Below are positions 16,510-25,325 of a stretch of 64,000 nucleotides of DNA, piece by piece. The DNA is from Tunturiibacter gelidiferens (lineage in GTDB: Bacteria > Acidobacteriota > Terriglobia > Terriglobales > Acidobacteriaceae): positions 372,001-436,000 of the forward strand of contig NZ_JACHEB010000001.1 in NCBI RefSeq assembly GCF_014201335.1. The letters are read 5' to 3'. A model generated the notes under the pieces. That model worked only from the letters and a program-made list of their open reading frames with translations. It searched no databases and had not been told where the DNA came from. The number at the start of each line of letters is the position of its first letter. Positions within the stretch are counted from its first letter, which is position 1. A program made the translations under genes and the position numbers.

Positions 16510-19500
16510 TTAGAAGATCAGTTTGAGTGCGAACTGAAGGACACGAGGCGGAGCGGTGGTTGCTGCCGTGACCGCGCCGAAGGTGGATTGCCCCGCGGTG
16601 CTCTGTGGATAGGCGTAGTTGACCTTGTTGAGAATGTTGAAGGCCTCGGTACGGAAGTCGAGCGCGGTGCCTTCGAGATAGAGCGGGAAGACCTTGTGGA
16701 CGCCAAGGTCGAGGTTATAGAGGGGATCGAATCGCACCGAGTTGCGGCCGGCGTTGCCGTAAGGCGTGTTGGGACCGGGGATGCTAACGGACGCGGGGTT
16801 GAAAGCCAGCAGGGCTGTATTGGAGGCGTTCTTCACACGTTTCGATTTGGGCAGGACGACGGGAACGCCGGTGAGGTTGGGACGATAGGTGAGGATGTCG
16901 CTTACGTCCTGGAAGGAGTTCTCGCTGTAGGTGAGATTGACGGGGATTCCGCTGCTGGCTGAGTTGATGGCAGTGAGCTGCCATCCGCCAAGAGCCTCCT
17001 GCATGAGGGAGGGAGCGGAGCCGCCAAACATGCGGCCTTTACCGTAAGGAAGATCGTAGACGACGGTGAGGATTTCGTTGAGTGGCTGGTTGTAAGCGGA
17101 GACGCTGCGGTCGCCGAGTGGGTTCGCGAGGTTGATGCGGGAGTTATCGCCGGCGGGTGTATCGAGGTGACCGGACGCATTGTCCTGAGCGCGCGACCAG
17201 GTGAAGGAGTTGAGGATGTAGAGGCCGTGGCTGGTGCGGTGCTCGAACTTGGTCTGAAGAGCGTTGTAGGCAAGGAAGCCATCGGGGAGGGTTTCCTCGA
17301 TGCCAGTGAAGTTGTGCACGGGGCGGCGGGCCTGCAGGGGGAGACAGCTGGAGGTGCTGCCAGCGAGACCGCTGGCGTTGCAGTTGGCGGTGACGGCGTT
17401 AGGTGCTGCCTGATTGTAGTCGCCCAGAACTTGAAGCTTGACGCCGTGTTCACCGACGTAAGAGACCTCGAAGGTCATGTTGTTGCTGAGCTGGCGCTGG
17501 ACGGTGAGGTGATAGCTCTGGACGTAGCCGGTGGGCAGGTCCTTCGGCAGATAACGGACTTCGGCCAGGAGGGTGTTGTAGTTGGCCGGAGTGGCGAAGT
17601 TTGTGGGGAAGCCCTGCTGGGTGGTGCGGAAGCAGGTCGAGAAAGGCTGATCGCCGGTTGTGCAGACAGGAAGTTTGCTGGCTGTTGCGGCGGATGGAGC
17701 GAAGGGTGCCACCTGCACGCGGTTGGTGTTGACGATGAACGGACCGTTATAACCGAGCATGTTCTCGCCGCCTTCGCGGTTGAACTGCGCAAAGCCAAGA
17801 CCGTAGCCGGCGCGGATGACAGTTTTAGGATCAGCCTGGAAGGCAAGGCCGAAGCGTGGAGCGAAGTCGAGCTTGGGCATGTTGACCAGTGCTCGGTTAT
17901 AGATAGAGCCGGACGAGGCCTGGATAAGCGAGTTGGTGGTGGGGTCGAAGTTGGCGAGGTGGTTGTCTGATTCCCACTGCGGCGTGACGAGCTCGTACCG
18001 CAGGCCGGCATTGACGGTAAGTCGGGAGTTTACGCGGATGTCGTCCTGGAAGTAGAGGAAGTGCATGCGCTGGTTGAGGTGAATGACGGCGAAGTTGTTG
18101 AGCTGGTAGGAATCGTCTGCGCCGAGGAGGAAGTCAGCCAGGGCAACAGCTTCTTTGGTTCCGGTGTCGGCTGTGTTGAGAGTCGTGGTGCTGCTCCCGG
18201 AGTAGCTGAAACCGCCGTTGTAGGTGTTGAGACCGAAGTTAGGGTTGAAGTCGCTGATGGCGGTAAAGATGGCCTGGTATTCGTAACCGAATTTGTAGCT
18301 ATTTCTACCGTGCAGCAAGGTGTAGTTGATCTTGGGGTTGAGAAGCCAGGGGTTCTGAAACTGGGGATTACTGTTCTGGCTGCCGAACTGGGTGTAGCCG
18401 TTTACGCTCTGGTCGTTGAGGCTGCGGACGACCTGAGGGTCTGTGGGAAGACCTGTGATTCCGGCCATGAGGCTGGGCATGCCGGCGCCGTAGGGGCTCT
18501 TTCCGCCATCGGTACGGGTGAAGGCGAAGCGTGCGTCGAGGATGGAGTTCTGGCTGAAGGTGTGGGTGACTCCTCCGGCGATCTGCTGGTTATAGATGAC
18601 GACGACGCCGTTGCTGCTGCTTCCACCGGCTGGTCCCTGAATGGTGGGGGCATCCTGAATGGTTCCCTGATGTTCGCTGTAGCGGACAAAGGCAGTGGTG
18701 CGGGCGTTGAAGGTTTGATCGACGCGTATGTCGCCCTTGTCGTCACGAACGGTGCCGGCGGGCAGGGAGGCGTAGTTGTTGGAGAGAGCGGCTGCGGTAG
18801 GTGTTGGAAGGGCTGCGAGGACACCCTGCGCGAAGGGCGACGCGTCGCCAAAGGGAATGACGCCGTTGGCGTAGACTTTTCCATTCAGCGGATTGACGAG
18901 GGGTACAGGTGTAGCGCTTTCGACACCGGAGGAGTTCGTGGTGAGGAAGGTGTAGCCTCCGTTGGCTTTGGCGAGGGCGCTGGTGCCGTTCTGATCCAGA
19001 GATGGAACGGTGGCGGTGAGGGGCGAGTGCGTGATCTGACGGACGCCTTCATAGTCGGCGAAGAAGAAGGTGTGGTCTTTCCAGATGGGACCACCGAAGG
19101 TTCCGCCGAACTGGTTGCGGATCAGAACGGGCTTGGAAGGCTGGCCGGTGAGGGGGTTGGTCGGCGGAGTGAATGGTCCGACGGCGTTGAGGACTGTGTT
19201 GCGGAGATAGTCCCAGGCCTTGCCGTGGAATTGGTTGCTGCCGCTGCGGATGCTGACGTTGATGACACCGCCGGCGGAGCGGCCGTACTCGGCGGAGTAG
19301 TTGTCGGTTTCGACACGGAACTCGTTGATGGCGTCGGGAGAGGGAGGGATGGCCTGGTTGGAGAAGCCCTGGTTGGAGGTTCCGTAGGCGTTGTTGTCGA
19401 CGCCGTCGAGGAGGAAGTTGTTGAATTCGCTGCGCTGGCCGTTGATGTTGAAACTGGCGTCGCGGCTGCTGGTGGTGGTGTTCTCAAGGATGTTGCGGCG

Positions 19501-19986
19501 GACACCGGGGACCAGGGCAGCGAGATCGGCGTAGGCGCGGCCATTGAGGGGAAGATTTTCGACCTCGCGGGTACCGATGACCTGGCCACGTTCGCTGGAG
19601 TCGGTCTCGAGAAGATCGGCGGCTCCGGTGACAGTGACGGTCTCGCTGGCAGAGCCGATCTTGAGGGAGACGTCGACACGTTGCCTTGCGTTGACTGTGA
19701 CGGTGAAGTTTTGGGTGGTGGTGGTGTCGAATCCGTCGGCCTGGGCATTGACTTGATACTCACCGATCTTTACGTCGGTAAACTCGTAGGCGCCTTGAGA
19801 GTTGGTTTTTGACGTGACGACCGACTTCGTCTCCTGGTTTATGAGGGACACCGTTGCGTTAGATAGAGCCGCGCCGGAGGCATCATGTACGTAACCCAGG
19901 ACGGAGGCAGTTTCAAACTGCGCGGATAACGGGCAACAATTCAGGACCAGAAGAAAAGCCATCAGTGCTAAAAAAAGACGTTTCAC
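16510..19986 (-). CDS. Oar-like TonB-dependent receptor, 1158 aa
   Basis: Second giant outer-membrane receptor. I choose GTG at 19986-19984 as start: GGAG lies seven bases upstream and the frame begins KRLFLALMAFLLVLN, a standard signal peptide ending PLSAQ. The carboxypeptidase-regulatory-like domain follows (VLGYVHDASGAALSNATVSL, YEFTDVKIGEYQVNAQADGF), then the plug with ENLPLNGRAYADLAALVPGV, FNINGQRSEFNNFLLDGVDN, YSAEYGRSAGGVINVSIRSG and FHGKAWDYLRNTVLNA, and the long barrel ending VLQFALKLIF. Paired in an operon with a metallophosphoesterase downstream and divergent from a membrane regulator. Strong codon bias makes long spurious antisense frames across it. Confidence 0.94.
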   Translation of the reverse strand: MKRLFLALMAFLLVLNCCPLSAQFETASVLGYVHDASGAALSNATVSLINQETKSVVTSKTNSQGAYEFTDVKIGEYQVNAQADGFDTTTTQNFTVTVNARQRVDVSLKIGSASETVTVTGAADLLETDSSERGQVIGTREVENLPLNGRAYADLAALVPGVRRNILENTTTSSRDASFNINGQRSEFNNFLLDGVDNNAYGTSNQGFSNQAIPPSPDAINEFRVETDNYSAEYGRSAGGVINVSIRSGSNQFHGKAWDYLRNTVLNAVGPFTPPTNPLTGQPSKPVLIRNQFGGTFGGPIWKDHTFFFADYEGVRQITHSPLTATVPSLDQNGTSALAKANGGYTFLTTNSSGVESATPVPLVNPLNGKVYANGVIPFGDASPFAQGVLAALPTPTAAALSNNYASLPAGTVRDDKGDIRVDQTFNARTTAFVRYSEHQGTIQDAPTIQGPAGGSSSNGVVVIYNQQIAGGVTHTFSQNSILDARFAFTRTDGGKSPYGAGMPSLMAGITGLPTDPQVVRSLNDQSVNGYTQFGSQNSNPQFQNPWLLNPKINYTLLHGRNSYKFGYEYQAIFTAISDFNPNFGLNTYNGGFSYSGSSTTTLNTADTGTKEAVALADFLLGADDSYQLNNFAVIHLNQRMHFLYFQDDIRVNSRLTVNAGLRYELVTPQWESDNHLANFDPTTNSLIQASSGSIYNRALVNMPKLDFAPRFGLAFQADPKTVIRAGYGLGFAQFNREGGENMLGYNGPFIVNTNRVQVAPFAPSAATASKLPVCTTGDQPFSTCFRTTQQGFPTNFATPANYNTLLAEVRYLPKDLPTGYVQSYHLTVQRQLSNNMTFEVSYVGEHGVKLQVLGDYNQAAPNAVTANCNASGLAGSTSSCLPLQARRPVHNFTGIEETLPDGFLAYNALQTKFEHRTSHGLYILNSFTWSRAQDNASGHLDTPAGDNSRINLANPLGDRSVSAYNQPLNEILTVVYDLPYGKGRMFGGSAPSLMQEALGGWQLTAINSASSGIPVNLTYSENSFQDVSDILTYRPNLTGVPVVLPKSKRVKNASNTALLAFNPASVSIPGPNTPYGNAGRNSVRFDPLYNLDLGVHKVFPLYLEGTALDFRTEAFNILNKVNYAYPQSTAGQSTFGAVTAATTAPPRVLQFALKLIF

Positions 19987-20258
19987 AATTCGCTCCAGGT
20001 GCTTTCGTCCGACGTTGAGTTGAGAGTGACTATGGGTTGCTGGCGCAGGTTCCCGGCTGCCGGATACAAGCCACATAGATGAGGGCCAATAGGTTTGATC
20101 ATGGCGAGGTTTTGAGGTTCGCGAAAGGGTGTTCGTAGCGGCTTTGAACGTTACCCCGTGAGTTCACCCTGTCTCACCCCTCTGTATTTCGAAGGGATTT
20201 GACATATCGGGGAGGGGGAGTTCACTGGAATTTCATATATTACGGCTATGCTTAGGGC
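19987..20258. promoter_or_regulatory. Divergent control region of second regulator/receptor module
   Basis: 272 bases without a gene between the TonB receptor (leftward) and the membrane regulator (rightward). The words GAGTTCACCCTG (20160-20171) and GAGTTCACTGG (20218-20228) form a direct repeat of GAGTTCAC about 58 bases apart, which could be regulator half-sites. A TTGACA at 20199 has no well-spaced -10 box. This is position-based inference; no palindrome like the one in the first module stands out. Confidence 0.35.
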
Positions 20259-21719
20259 ATGCCGAACTACCGTGAACGGTCCAATGAAAAGAGACCGGAC
20301 GAGTTTCGTTTAGGGCAACGCCGGGTTGCTGACTCCGGCTCTGATATGTCGCGCGGAGAGGTGCTGGTAGAAGAGCCTCCAGGCATTGGACGGGAAGATC
20401 CTCTACCGCGTGAGGAATGGCAACTGGCGCTTCGGATCGTTTCCAGCAAAGGCTTCTGTAAATCGGAGTTGCTCCAGAAATTTCTGCTGTACGTCTGCGA
20501 GCAGCAGCTTATGGGAAATACGCATGAGATTACAGAGCAGCGAATCGGCACGCAGATCTTCAATCGCACGACCGATTACAACCCAGGCGAAGACAATATC
20601 GTGCGGAGTTACGCGCGCTTATTGAGAAAACGCCTCGATAAATACTTTGAAGGAGAGGGACTCGAGGAGCCGTTGCGGGTCGATATCCCGCGAGGTGGGT
20701 ACGTCCCTGTCTTTGTCCGCGGGTTCGGTGTGCAGGAGCCGGTCTCGGAGCTTTCCCGCCACAGCGGCGTGGGAAAGACTGAGTTGGGGAGGCATTCTGA
20801 CAAGGCGGAAGATGAGCCAGAGGTTGCCGCGGAGATTCGGCATATAACTTCAAGGACTCGTTGGCAACCGGCGTGGCTGTCGATGTTCGCTGGACTGCTC
20901 GCGGGAGTCTTATTGGCATCGGCGGGGTGGATAGGCACGCGGATGTTGCAGGAAAAAGGGGCGCAGGAGCCGGCGCATCGTGTGTGGATGCAGCTGTTCC
21001 AGCGAAACCGAACTACGCTGATTGTTCCTGCCGATAGTGGCCTTGGTATTTTGCAAAATCTTACGGGGCAACTGGTCACACTGGAGGAGTATGCAAACGG
21101 GACCTATCTTTCCGATGCGAAATCGCTGCCTGGGCTTGGACTTGAGAACTTGAACGACCTGCGCCGTCAGCGCTATACCAGCGTCGTCGATCTGAATATT
21201 ACTGCGATGCTGGCGCAGCTTCCCGAATCTGCCGGCAGCCAGTCAGAGATTCGTTATGCGCGGAGCATCACAACGGACGACCTGAAGAATTCCAACGCGA
21301 TACTGCTCGGCTCCACGCATACGAATCCCTGGGTATCACTCTTTGAAAAAAAACTTAACTTCAAGCTCGAATATATGCCTGAGGTGGACCGGTCGTTTGT
21401 ACTGAACGAACATCCGGTCGGCGCAGAGCAAATGAGGTATGTGAACGGCACTGGAATGGCGAATCGCACATATGGCGCGATCGATTACTTGCCTAGCCTC
21501 GATGGAACTGGTCATGTGCTTATCATTCAGGGACTGAATATGGCTGCCACGCAGGCTGCTGCAGACATCCTGTTCAGTTCGGAGCAGATGAAGCCGATCC
21601 TGAAGCAGGTAGTACGGCCAGATGGTTCCGTGAAATCGTTCGAGTTACTGGTGGAGACTAGCAGCATTGGTGCGACCGCCCCTGGAGCGCAGATCATTGC
21701 GACTCGGTTCTATCCATAA
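20259..21719 (+). CDS. Membrane-anchored one-component regulator, paralog of 10287-11537
   Basis: 486 residues with the same architecture as the regulator at 10287. The N-terminal winged-helix-like domain (~45-150) reads LRIVSSKGFCKSELLQKFLL, HEITEQRIGTQIFNRTTDYN, IVRSYARLLRKRLDKYF and VDIPRGGYVPVFV. One membrane helix follows (WLSMFAGLLAGVLLASAGWI, ~205-225). The periplasmic half contains NSNAILLGSTHTNPWVSLFE and LNFKLEYMPEVDRSFVLN, matching the first paralog's VVLIGAFDNVWTM and LPFGFEYDSQ in order and spacing. It is divergent from a TonB receptor operon. I infer an envelope-sensing transcription factor controlling receptor genes; DNA binding has not been shown from sequence alone. Start codon support is weak; an internal ATG at 20346 is an alternative. 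Confidence 0.75.
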   Translation: MPNYRERSNEKRPDEFRLGQRRVADSGSDMSRGEVLVEEPPGIGREDPLPREEWQLALRIVSSKGFCKSELLQKFLLYVCEQQLMGNTHEITEQRIGTQIFNRTTDYNPGEDNIVRSYARLLRKRLDKYFEGEGLEEPLRVDIPRGGYVPVFVRGFGVQEPVSELSRHSGVGKTELGRHSDKAEDEPEVAAEIRHITSRTRWQPAWLSMFAGLLAGVLLASAGWIGTRMLQEKGAQEPAHRVWMQLFQRNRTTLIVPADSGLGILQNLTGQLVTLEEYANGTYLSDAKSLPGLGLENLNDLRRQRYTSVVDLNITAMLAQLPESAGSQSEIRYARSITTDDLKNSNAILLGSTHTNPWVSLFEKKLNFKLEYMPEVDRSFVLNEHPVGAEQMRYVNGTGMANRTYGAIDYLPSLDGTGHVLIIQGLNMAATQAAADILFSSEQMKPILKQVVRPDGSVKSFELLVETSSIGATAPGAQIIATRFYP

Positions 21720-21805
21720 ACAGGGTAGGAGATGGATGCTGCTGAGGATGTCATTTTCGAACTGCTCTGTAGCAGAGCTGTCTGTGCCACACCCCAAATA
21801 CAGAA

Positions 21806-21834
21806 AGCCCTTCGACATGATCTTCGAAAGGGCT
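21806..21834 (-). terminator. Intrinsic terminator of tRNA-Pro
   Basis: Reading the minus strand, AGCCCTTTCGA (21834-21824) pairs with a TCGAAGGGCT-like arm (21815-21806, one bulge) and is followed by TTTCTGTATTT. It lies just downstream of the tRNA-Pro 3' end and fits a rho-independent terminator for it. It could also help stop the regulator transcript arriving from the left. Confidence 0.7.
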
Positions 21835-21846
21835 CGTTTGGAAGAA

Positions 21847-21923
<77 letters not shown>

Positions 21924-21961
21924 ACTCTTTTTAGTTTATCGCATCGAGCCGGGTACCGCGA

Positions 21962-22504
21962 TCAAAGCGTGTGAAAGAGGCCGTGACTGCTTGTTCCGAA
22001 AAGCGCATGGAAGAGACCGTCAAAGACCCAGGTGAGCAGAAGCAACGGCAAAATAACCAGTCCAGCCAACACGAGACACACCACGCCGAGAAAGAGCCAG
22101 CTTTGCAGTGTGTGCTTTCGCGGCTCATCGACGCTGCCCACCAGCAGCGCGTAGTTGCGTCGGTTCGCGCGCCATGCGATGTCGAACATATCTCCGAGAA
22201 CCGGGATAGAGCCAACAAGCACTTCGATCGCAACGTTGGCCACCATGCGCGTTACCGTGACGTAGGAAACACCGCGCACCCAGGCCGCGACAATAATGAT
22301 GCAGGAGGCGATTCCGCCAATCAGATCGCCTACGCCCGGGATGAGGCCCACAATACCATCCAGACCGAAGCGGATCGAGGTGCCGGGTATCCTGATGAAA
22401 TCGTCGAGAACATGCGACAACAGGTCGAGGCTTTCGTCATCGAAGGCTTTCCCGCCCCGTTTCAATCGGGGTGACAAGATCTCGGGTTTTGCGGTAAATG
22501 GCAT
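21962..22504 (-). CDS. DUF4112 membrane protein
   Basis: 180-residue protein of the DUF4112 family. The diagnostic stretch is intact: RFGLDGIVGLIPGVGDLIGG followed by a helix, then VLVGSIPVLGDMFDIAWRAN with RRNYALL. The C-terminal third adds a strongly hydrophobic segment (WLFLGVVCLVLAGLVILPLL). The 'G-x-I-P-V-x-G-D-x-x-D' repeat pair gives the family its fold, but the function is unknown. It is flanked by tRNA genes on both sides, pointing to a conserved chromosomal location. Confidence 0.92.
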   Translation of the reverse strand: MPFTAKPEILSPRLKRGGKAFDDESLDLLSHVLDDFIRIPGTSIRFGLDGIVGLIPGVGDLIGGIASCIIIVAAWVRGVSYVTVTRMVANVAIEVLVGSIPVLGDMFDIAWRANRRNYALLVGSVDEPRKHTLQSWLFLGVVCLVLAGLVILPLLLLTWVFDGLFHALFGTSSHGLFHTL

Positions 22505-22568
22505 TGGACCCTTCCCGCCCCGCCCAGAGATTGCCCTGTAGGCGGCCAGTGCTATAATTCCAGTATAC

Positions 22569-22644
22569 GGCGGCTATAGTTCAGTGGCAGAACGCCGCTC
22601 TGTGGCAGCGGATGTCGTGGGTTCGAAACCCACTAGCCGCCCCA
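22569..22644 (+). tRNA. tRNA-His(GTG)
   Basis: 76 bases with encoded CCA. The extra 5' G (-1) faces the discriminator C, as expected for tRNA-His; acceptor GCGGCTA pairs with TAGCCGC; anticodon loop CTGTGGC contains GTG; T-arm GTGGGTTCGAAACCCAC is perfect. Confidence 0.97.
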
Positions 22645-22736
22645 AACTTCTCAAATCTTCAGACTGCGGATCAACCTTGTCCCGCGTACCCCAAGCTTCC
22701 TCTACGCCCGTCCCGGTCGCCGCTACCAGGCTCCCG

Positions 22737-23477
22737 GTGCGTCTCTATGCCGGAACCTCAGGATGGGCGTATCCAACCTGGAAGCCGGAGTTCTATCCTG
22801 CCGGCACCCCTGCGAAGAAGTTCCTTCAATTCTATGGAACGCAACTGACTTCGGTCGAAGTGAACTACACCTTCCGCGCCCTGCCGACGTCGAAGATGCT
22901 CGAAGACTGGCTCGCCGCGACTCCTCCCGACTTTCGCTTCAGCTTCAAAGCGCCGCAGCGTATCACCCATCTCAAGCGATTGCGCGGTTGCGAGGAGCTG
23001 GTGGCTCAGTTTGTGTCAATCCTTGAGCCAGTCCGTCAGGCGGGCAAACTCGGCCTCCTACTTTTCCAGCTTCCTCCTAATTTCAAGGCTGACGCCGAGC
23101 TTCTCAGCACCTTCCTCTTTCTTTCCCAGCTTCACGGAGCAAGCGCTCCGCAGATTGCTTTCGAATTTCGCCACGAGTCGTGGTTCAGCGAGAATATCTA
23201 CACGATCCTACGCGAGCACAACGCGGCGCTCTGCATTGCCGAAAGCGACGACCTGTTGACGCCCGAGGTGCAGACTGCTGCGACTCACACCAGTTATCGG
23301 CTCCGCAGAAGCGAAGGATATTCGGCGACAGAGCTTGACGCTTTCGCGCAACGCTTCTCAGCGCTCGCCGAACAACGCGACGTCTATATCTACTTCAAGC
23401 ACGAGGACGAACCTACCGGCGCACTCAACGCCGTACAATTTCTCGCCCGCATCCAGGCTCAGGCGGGGAAACAGTAA
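22737..23477 (+). CDS. DUF72 family protein
   Basis: About 246 residues of the DUF72 (YecE-like) TIM-barrel family: RLYAGTSGWAYPTWKPEFYP, a block VEVNYTFRALPTSKMLEDWL, FSFKAPQRITHLKRL, LGLLLFQLPPNF, IAFEFRHESWF and YIYFKHEDEPTGALNA are all family landmarks. Biochemical role unknown. The open frame reaches back into the tRNA-His gene, so the start must lie after 22644; GTG at 22737, directly before the conserved RLYAG block, fits the family's usual length, while TTG at 22677 would add 20 residues. Its stop codon overlaps the next gene's ATG by one base, so the two are translationally coupled. Confidence 0.9.
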   Translation: MRLYAGTSGWAYPTWKPEFYPAGTPAKKFLQFYGTQLTSVEVNYTFRALPTSKMLEDWLAATPPDFRFSFKAPQRITHLKRLRGCEELVAQFVSILEPVRQAGKLGLLLFQLPPNFKADAELLSTFLFLSQLHGASAPQIAFEFRHESWFSENIYTILREHNAALCIAESDDLLTPEVQTAATHTSYRLRRSEGYSATELDAFAQRFSALAEQRDVYIYFKHEDEPTGALNAVQFLARIQAQAGKQ

Positions 23478-24544
23478 TGGAGACAGACGAGATCGAGACT
23501 ATTGCGAGCCACGCGGCAGAGTTTCAACCCCGGCGTTTTATCAACAATGGGCATCTGCAAACGATCATGGGCAACTACCTGCCTCGGATAAATGGACTGC
23601 CCACGCCCGAGGCAACGCTGGTCGAAGTGTCACCTGCTACCGCCACGCAAATTGCAAGTCAGGTTCTCTGCCACTGCCATTGGCAGCCAGAAGAGGTGCG
23701 TGCGTCCCGACCGACAGCTATCCTTGTGCATGGACTGGAAGGTTCATCGAACTCTCAATATGTCGTCGGCAACTCGAACAAGCTGTGGCGCGCCGGTTGC
23801 AACATCATCCGCATGAACATGCGCAACTGCGGAGGTACTGAAGCACTGTCGCCGACGCTTTATCACTCGGGCCTCTCGAACGACGTGCTGGAAGTGATGA
23901 ACTTCTTTGTCGCGCGAGATGGTCTGCAGTCCATCTCGCTGATCGGTTACTCGATGGGAGGAAATCTCGTTCTCAAACTTGCCGGCGAACTGGGCACCTC
24001 AGCGCCGCCAGAACTCCGGTCAGTTATCGGCGTATCCCCCGCGCTCGATCTCGGCGCCTCTGCAGACGCTCTTCATCGCCCACAGAACCGGCTCTACGAG
24101 CTGAAGTTCCTTCGCGCTCTTCTAATTCGCTATCGTCGCAAGGTCGCGCTGTTTCCTCATGTGTACGATCCGAATCTGGCGACTGGTATACGCTCCCTCC
24201 GTGAATTGGACGACCGCATCACCGCGCTTTACTCCGGCTTCGCAGGCGCAGCCGACTACTATTACACAGCTGCCGCCGCCCGCGTCATCGACCAGATCTC
24301 CGTACCAACTCTCATCCTCCACGCACTGGACGATCCTTTCGTCCGCATCACCGACGAGAGTTGCAGCAGGCTCGAGGCGAACCCGAACATTCGTTTGATT
24401 ACGACTCACCACGGCGGCCACTGCGCCTTTCTCGCCCAACCCGACGCCGACACCGGCTACGACGGTTACTGGGCCGAGCACACGCTACTCCGTTTCCTGC
24501 TCGCCAACGCATCAGTCGCGCTCACAACATCTGGCCGCCAGTAA
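23477..24544 (+). CDS. yheT: Alpha/beta hydrolase, YheT family
   Basis: 355-residue predicted carboxyl esterase of the YheT/ABHD1 group. The N-terminal landmark FINNGHLQTIMGNYLPR (here RRFINNGHLQTIMGNYLP) is specific to the group. The oxyanion region ILVHGLEGSSNSQYVVG and the nucleophile elbow LIGYSMGGN (Ser in G-Y-S-M-G) are intact; an acid in ILHALDDPFV and the late His in THHGGHCAFL complete the triad. The ATG overlaps the stop of the DUF72 gene, and a hypothetical gene follows 17 bases later, suggesting a three-gene operon. The physiological substrate of YheT enzymes is not known. Confidence 0.93.
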   Translation: METDEIETIASHAAEFQPRRFINNGHLQTIMGNYLPRINGLPTPEATLVEVSPATATQIASQVLCHCHWQPEEVRASRPTAILVHGLEGSSNSQYVVGNSNKLWRAGCNIIRMNMRNCGGTEALSPTLYHSGLSNDVLEVMNFFVARDGLQSISLIGYSMGGNLVLKLAGELGTSAPPELRSVIGVSPALDLGASADALHRPQNRLYELKFLRALLIRYRRKVALFPHVYDPNLATGIRSLRELDDRITALYSGFAGAADYYYTAAAARVIDQISVPTLILHALDDPFVRITDESCSRLEANPNIRLITTHHGGHCAFLAQPDADTGYDGYWAEHTLLRFLLANASVALTTSGRQ

Positions 24545-24561
24545 CGCTAAGATAATTCCTA

Positions 24562-25161
24562 ATGCTCTCTGACTGGTCCGCCGAATGTTCCTCAGACGAC
24601 CCCGTGCTCGTCGTTCCCTGGTCTGATCCATCCGATCCCTCCGGAAATCGCCGATTCATCGATCTGCGCGAAAATCCCTACGATCTCGATCATCTCCCCG
24701 AGGTTGAACAGCATCCGCCGCTGATGCATGCTCTGCGCGCTCTCAACGCCTCCAGATCGCCTGTCTTCACTGCCAAATGCGATGCTTGGCCACTCGATGC
24801 AGAGCAACTCAACGACCTTCGTGCAAATCTTGACGTGGTTGCCGACGAAGCCCCTGCCGGCTTCGGCAGCTACATTGACCTTCTCTGGCGCGAGCGTTCT
24901 CTCTTCGCCTCCTACCATCAGATGGAACAGATGATGCACCGTCTCACGCGTCACTCCTCTCCGCTGGACCATTCCAATGCCATGCTCGACTGCGTCATCC
25001 GTCCAGCGTTGGTCGATCTCACCGGCCCCCAGGAAGGCTTCGCCGTCAGCCTCTACATAAAGGCCCTCGGCCACGATTCTCAAACTGCAGAGCAGAATTG
25101 GGCCTCGGCGTTGGACGCCGTAGTCGCCCTGTTGCGCAGCAAGGACCTTGCCTTAGGCTAG
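24562..25161 (+). CDS. Hypothetical protein, 199 aa
   Basis: I do not recognise a family. The soluble, acidic protein opens with VLVVPWSDPSDPSGNRRFID and LRENPYDLDHLPEVEQHPPL and ends with an alpha-helical half (ALDAVVALLRSKDLALG). No signal peptide, membrane segment or cysteine motif is visible. It begins 17 bases after yheT and likely belongs to the DUF72-yheT operon. Proteins with this 'P-L-M-H-A-L' opening seem to be conserved in Terriglobia, but that is memory and not a search. Confidence 0.75.
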   Translation: MLSDWSAECSSDDPVLVVPWSDPSDPSGNRRFIDLRENPYDLDHLPEVEQHPPLMHALRALNASRSPVFTAKCDAWPLDAEQLNDLRANLDVVADEAPAGFGSYIDLLWRERSLFASYHQMEQMMHRLTRHSSPLDHSNAMLDCVIRPALVDLTGPQEGFAVSLYIKALGHDSQTAEQNWASALDAVVALLRSKDLALG

Positions 25162-25225
25162 GCCGCCACCAATTTTTGAAACCTGAAGGCCCTCGATCCC
25201 GCTACAATCAATACAGGACATGCGC

Positions 25226-25302
25226 GGGCGAGTAGCTCAATTGGATAGAGCACGAGCCTTCTAAGCTCGGGGTTGTGGGTTCGATCCCCGCCTCGCCCAC
25301 CA
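25226..25302 (+). tRNA. tRNA-Arg(TCT)
   Basis: 77 bases with encoded CCA. Acceptor GGGCGAG pairs with CTCGCCC; the anticodon loop CTTCTAA carries TCT; T-arm GTGGGTTCGATCCCCGC is canonical. Confidence 0.97.
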
Positions 25303-25325
25303 CCCGCACTTGGCGTCCACAGCAC

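Noticed and set aside
18061..19812. 583-codon plus-strand open frame
   Set aside because: Lies entirely antisense to the TonB receptor at 16510-19986; composition (Val/Gly/Glu-rich, no domains) is what the receptor's third-position GC bias produces.
20199..20204. TTGACA as -35 box for the regulator at 20259
   Set aside because: No -10-like hexamer 16-18 bases downstream; the AT-rich TATATT is 31 bases away.
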